Source: Rhodospirillaceae bacterium
GTDB lineage: Bacteria > Pseudomonadota > Alphaproteobacteria > UBA7985
Assembly: GCA_002700865.1 (NCBI GenBank)
Contig: PAFB01000102.1
Location: forward strand, 1 to 8,751
DNA: 8,751 nt
Reading direction: 5' to 3'
Of this stretch, positions 6,776-8,751 are shown in pieces. Under the pieces are notes generated by a model, which saw nothing but the letters and a program-made list of their open reading frames with translations, was not told where the DNA came from and ran no database searches. The translations under genes and the position numbers were made by a program. The stretch's first letter is position 1. Each line of letters starts with the position of its first letter.

Positions 6776-7062
6776 TACTCAACGACTTTGGGAACGGCAT
6801 AGAAATCCGTAACCCTGTCTGGCGCATTCGCAAGCACGCGCTCGGGATAGTCGCCGGCGTTCACTTCGTCTTTGCGCATGCGCGCCGTCGCGCCGACAAC
6901 GGAGGTTAGCGGCTCAACATTATCGGTGTTGATCTCGTCCAATTGTTCTACAAATCCGAGGATGGCTGAAAGCTCGCCAGCCAATCGGTCCTTGTCTTCG
7001 TCTGCAACAGTCAGTCGCGCAAGCCGCGCTGCCTGTTCCACAGTTTCTCGAGTGATGCTCAT
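6775..7062 (-). CDS. gatC: Asp/Glu-tRNA amidotransferase subunit C
   Basis: GatC is the small belt-like subunit that wraps GatA and GatB and stabilises the complex. The 95-residue product matches the family throughout: an N-terminal helix with ETVEQAARLARLTV (6-19), a second helix AGELSAILGFVEQLDEINT (28-46), NVEPLTSVV (48-56), then RMRKDEV and a C-terminal FYAVPKVVE tail, close to the family F.VPKVVE ending. It is first in the minus-strand cluster gatC-gatA-gatB-rid-gckA. The sequence before the ATG has no strong Shine-Dalgarno, unlike the downstream genes, so its mRNA leader may be short or initiation may depend on other features. The 62-base gap to ruvX must hold its promoter unless the promoter lies inside ruvX. 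I see no convincing -35/-10 pair there. Confidence 0.97.
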   Translation of the reverse strand: MSITRETVEQAARLARLTVADEDKDRLAGELSAILGFVEQLDEINTDNVEPLTSVVGATARMRKDEVNAGDYPERVLANAPDRVTDFYAVPKVVE

Positions 7063-7087
7063 TTAGGGGACTTTGTCTCAGGAAAGG

Positions 7088-7114
7088 ATGTCTATGTGTC
7101 TGATTTCTTGGTAG
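7088..7114 (+). other. Possible leader micro-ORF before ruvX
   Basis: A short frame, MSMCLISW then stop, has two ATG codons (7088 and 7094). AGGAAAGG at 7080-7087 is six bases before the second ATG, better placed than anything before ruvX itself. The stop at 7112-7114 is ten bases ahead of the ruvX ATG. It could be a translated leader or a coupling device, but a frame this short can easily arise by chance. Confidence 0.2.
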
Positions 7115-7124
7115 CAGCGAGTAT

Positions 7125-7634
7125 ATGAGCGATCAACATAAGCCCTCACCAAACAAGGGTCGAAGTTTCAATGAAGTCGATTTGGCTGGTATGCGTGAAG
7201 CAATCAGCGGCGGTGATCGTCTGCTTGGCATAGACTTCGGCGACAAAAAAATTGGCATTGCGGTCTCCGATGGTATGCGATCAGTGGCTTCGCCCGTTGA
7301 AACGCTAGTCCGGGGCAAGAAGTTTGCCGCCGACGCGGTCAGGCTGACTGACATCATCGCCGAGCGAAACATTCAGGGAATTGTCTTGGGCTGGCCGCTA
7401 CAGATGGACGGCACCCCCGGCCCCCGTTGCCAGGCAACCATCGCTTTCGCCCGAAATCTGCGCACGCTTGCGGGGATCGAGTTGCCGATCCTGCTGTGGG
7501 ATGAGCGGCTGACTTCCGCCATGGTCGAAAAGTTCCTGATCAACGACATGGACATGACTCGAAACAAGCGCCGCAAAGTGGTTGATCAGATGGCCGCGGT
7601 CATCATCCTTCAGTCAGCCCTGGACGCCCTTTAG
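7125..7634 (+). CDS. ruvX: RuvX/YqgF family: Holliday junction resolvase-like, pre-16S rRNA processing nuclease
   Basis: The 169-residue protein has the RNase H-like fold of the YqgF/RuvX family, implicated in 5' end maturation of 16S rRNA and described as a putative Holliday junction resolvase. The metal-site motifs are present: LLGIDFGDKKIGIAVSDG (33-50, Asp37), GIVLGWPLQMDGTPGP (85-100), LLWDERLTSA (123-132, Asp126 and Glu127), and KRRKVVDQMAAVIILQ (148-163, Asp154). About 30 residues precede the first strand, including a FNEVDL segment of the kind seen in alphaproteobacterial members. The start at 7125 has only a weak GCGAG before it; an internal ATG at 7191 is possible but would remove that extension. 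The gene is divergent from gatC and followed by dprA after 66 bases. No clear terminator hairpin follows it, only a T-rich stretch. Confidence 0.94.
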   Translation: MSDQHKPSPNKGRSFNEVDLAGMREAISGGDRLLGIDFGDKKIGIAVSDGMRSVASPVETLVRGKKFAADAVRLTDIIAERNIQGIVLGWPLQMDGTPGPRCQATIAFARNLRTLAGIELPILLWDERLTSAMVEKFLINDMDMTRNKRRKVVDQMAAVIILQSALDAL

Positions 7635-7640
7635 GTTGTT

Positions 7641-7695
7641 TTATTTTTTGTTTTTACAATCAAATAGTTGACGACTGGCGTTGGGTGGGTATGCA
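7641..7695 (+). promoter_or_regulatory. Possible dprA promoter with T-rich upstream element
   Basis: A T-rich stretch (7638-7655) precedes TTGACG (7668-7673), a 16-base spacer and TATGCA (7690-7695). The -35 is five of six to consensus; the -10 is only three of six. The start would fall at about 7701-7703, on or next to the dprA ATG, so the message would be almost leaderless, consistent with the weak Shine-Dalgarno there. Confidence 0.3.
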
Positions 7696-7700
7696 GAAGT

Positions 7701-8751
7701 ATGTCTTATGCATTCCCCAGACTGATTGAACCAGCCGAGCGCGGTGCCTGGCTTCGCCTGATTCGGACCAAGAGGATCGGCCCGCATTCATTCTGGTCGC
7801 TTATCGATCGCTTCGAAACAGCTTTGGAAGCGCTGGCTGCCTTGCCAGACCTGTCTATGCGCGGCGGTGCCAAGAACCCACTGGAGCCCTATTCGTCGCA
7901 AGCAGCGGAACAGGAGTACCGCGCGCTGAAAGAAATGGGCGGTAGCCTGATTACCGCAGCCGATACCGTTTTTCCCGTGCTGCTGCGCCAGATCAATGAT
8001 CCGCCCCCGGTCCTGTCAATTCTGGGCAACCCGGATTTGCTGCCTCGTCCCTCTATCGCCATGGTCGGCGCAAGAAATGCATCGACCAATGGTGCACGGT
8101 TTGCGGCGAAGCTGGCTGAAGGGCTGGCCGGCGAGCGCTTTAACATTGTTTCCGGACTGGCACGGGGAATCGATGCCGCTGTCCATGCCGCAACGGTCAA
8201 AACCGGTACAGTCGCCGTGGTCGCCGGTGGTGCCGACGTGATCTACCCGCGCGAGCATAACGACCTTTACCGCGCCATCATCGAGCATTCTGTTGTGATC
8301 GCCGAAATGCCACTAGGCATGCAGCCGACCGCGCGGCACTTTCCGCACCGCAACCGCATTATCGCTGGCATGAGCGCCGCAACCGTGGTGGTGGAAGCGG
8401 CACAGCGTTCTGGCTCCCTGATAACAGGCCGCTACGCCGCCGATTTTTCCCGTGAAGTCTGCGCTGTACCGGGCAACCCGCTAGACCCCCGCGCCGAGGG
8501 AACAAACCAGCTGCTTAAGGATGGGGCTACGCTGGTTTGTGAAACACAGGACATCCTCGACTGCCTGCCGGAAATCGACGAATTGCACGAGCCTGCGCCC
8601 CTGCAGACACACCCCAAAACACTGATGAAATTATCCGATGATGACGTCCGAAAAGCGCGCGACGCCCTGCTAAAAGTTCTCTCTCCCACCCCATGCGCCA
8701 TTGACGAACTCTATCGTGAGTGCCAATTACCCGCCCGATTGGGAGCGGCTG
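7701..8751 (+). CDS. dprA: DNA-processing protein DprA (truncated by the right edge)
   Basis: DprA (Smf) binds single-stranded DNA entering by natural transformation and loads RecA onto it, in the cytoplasm. The first 350 residues are present; the family is usually about 370-390, so only the end of the C-terminal domain is missing. An N-terminal helical region (about 10-60, LRLIRTKRIGPHSFWSL) is followed by the Rossmann-like core. The core shows SIAMVGARNAS (about 118-128), IVSGLARGIDAAVHAAT (about 149-165), AGGADVIYPREHNDLY, FPHRNRIIAGMS (about 214-225), EAAQRSGSLITGRYAA and VCAVPGNPLDPRAEGTNQLL. The terminal LSPTPCAIDELYRECQLP is the start of the DprA winged-helix domain. I chose ATG 7701 because it yields the standard N-terminus, although the Shine-Dalgarno is poor. 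It follows ruvX on the same strand. The frame is open to the edge with no defects. Confidence 0.96.
   Translation, partial: MSYAFPRLIEPAERGAWLRLIRTKRIGPHSFWSLIDRFETALEALAALPDLSMRGGAKNPLEPYSSQAAEQEYRALKEMGGSLITAADTVFPVLLRQINDPPPVLSILGNPDLLPRPSIAMVGARNASTNGARFAAKLAEGLAGERFNIVSGLARGIDAAVHAATVKTGTVAVVAGGADVIYPREHNDLYRAIIEHSVVIAEMPLGMQPTARHFPHRNRIIAGMSAATVVVEAAQRSGSLITGRYAADFSREVCAVPGNPLDPRAEGTNQLLKDGATLVCETQDILDCLPEIDELHEPAPLQTHPKTLMKLSDDDVRKARDALLKVLSPTPCAIDELYRECQLPARLGAA

Noticed and set aside
7063..7124. Promoter pairs for gatC and ruvX in the divergent gap
   Set aside because: Candidates such as TTGTCT or TAGACA lack a partner box at acceptable spacing, so I list none.
1..8751. A new defence, mobile or otherwise undescribed multi-gene system
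   Set aside because: All sizeable genes belong to known chromosomal families, and no arrays, transposases, integrases or long repeats were seen.

Overview
The window looks like a chromosomal segment of an alphaproteobacterium. Supporting signs are a DUF1489 gene (a family found mainly in that class), an rRNA leader with an alphaproteobacterial-style boxA, an alphaproteobacterial-type RuvX and DprA, and a moderately GC-rich sequence with very short intergenic gaps. A Hyphomonadaceae or Rhodobacterales-like lineage is possible, but I cannot place it more finely without comparisons.

Layout, left to right. Positions 1-220 hold no convincing protein gene. Read on the minus strand they look like the promoter and start of the pre-16S leader of an rRNA operon whose 16S gene should lie just beyond the left edge. 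Next, on the minus strand, is a DUF1489 gene (289-738). Facing away from it on the plus strand is a RimJ/RimL-type GNAT acetyltransferase gene (852-1409), interrupted by one in-frame amber codon in its acetyl-CoA loop. Its stop codon overlaps the stop of a convergent YfcG-type glutathione transferase gene (1406-2092, minus).

From 2155 to 7062 there is a tight minus-strand cluster, transcribed in the order gatC, gatA, gatB, a RidA-family gene, then a glycerate 2-kinase gene. Gaps are 2 to 17 bases, and the yfcG-like gene follows after 62 bases. GatCAB amidates Glu-tRNA(Gln) and/or Asp-tRNA(Asn). The distal genes look metabolic (glycerate phosphorylation, a Rid protein without the deaminase arginine, glutathione-linked redox chemistry) and share an operon with it rather than a pathway.

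Divergently on the plus strand come ruvX (7125-7634), a Holliday-junction resolvase-like/pre-16S processing nuclease, and dprA (7701 to the right edge, truncated), the RecA loader for incoming single-stranded DNA. A 62-base gap separates gatC from ruvX.

I found no CRISPR array, insertion sequence, tRNA, phage gene or defence system, and nothing that amounts to a new multi-gene system. The points worth a second look are local: the rRNA leader at the left edge, the amber-interrupted GNAT gene, missing signature residues in the Rid protein and the glycerate kinase, a possible leader micro-ORF before ruvX, and a possible near-leaderless dprA promoter.
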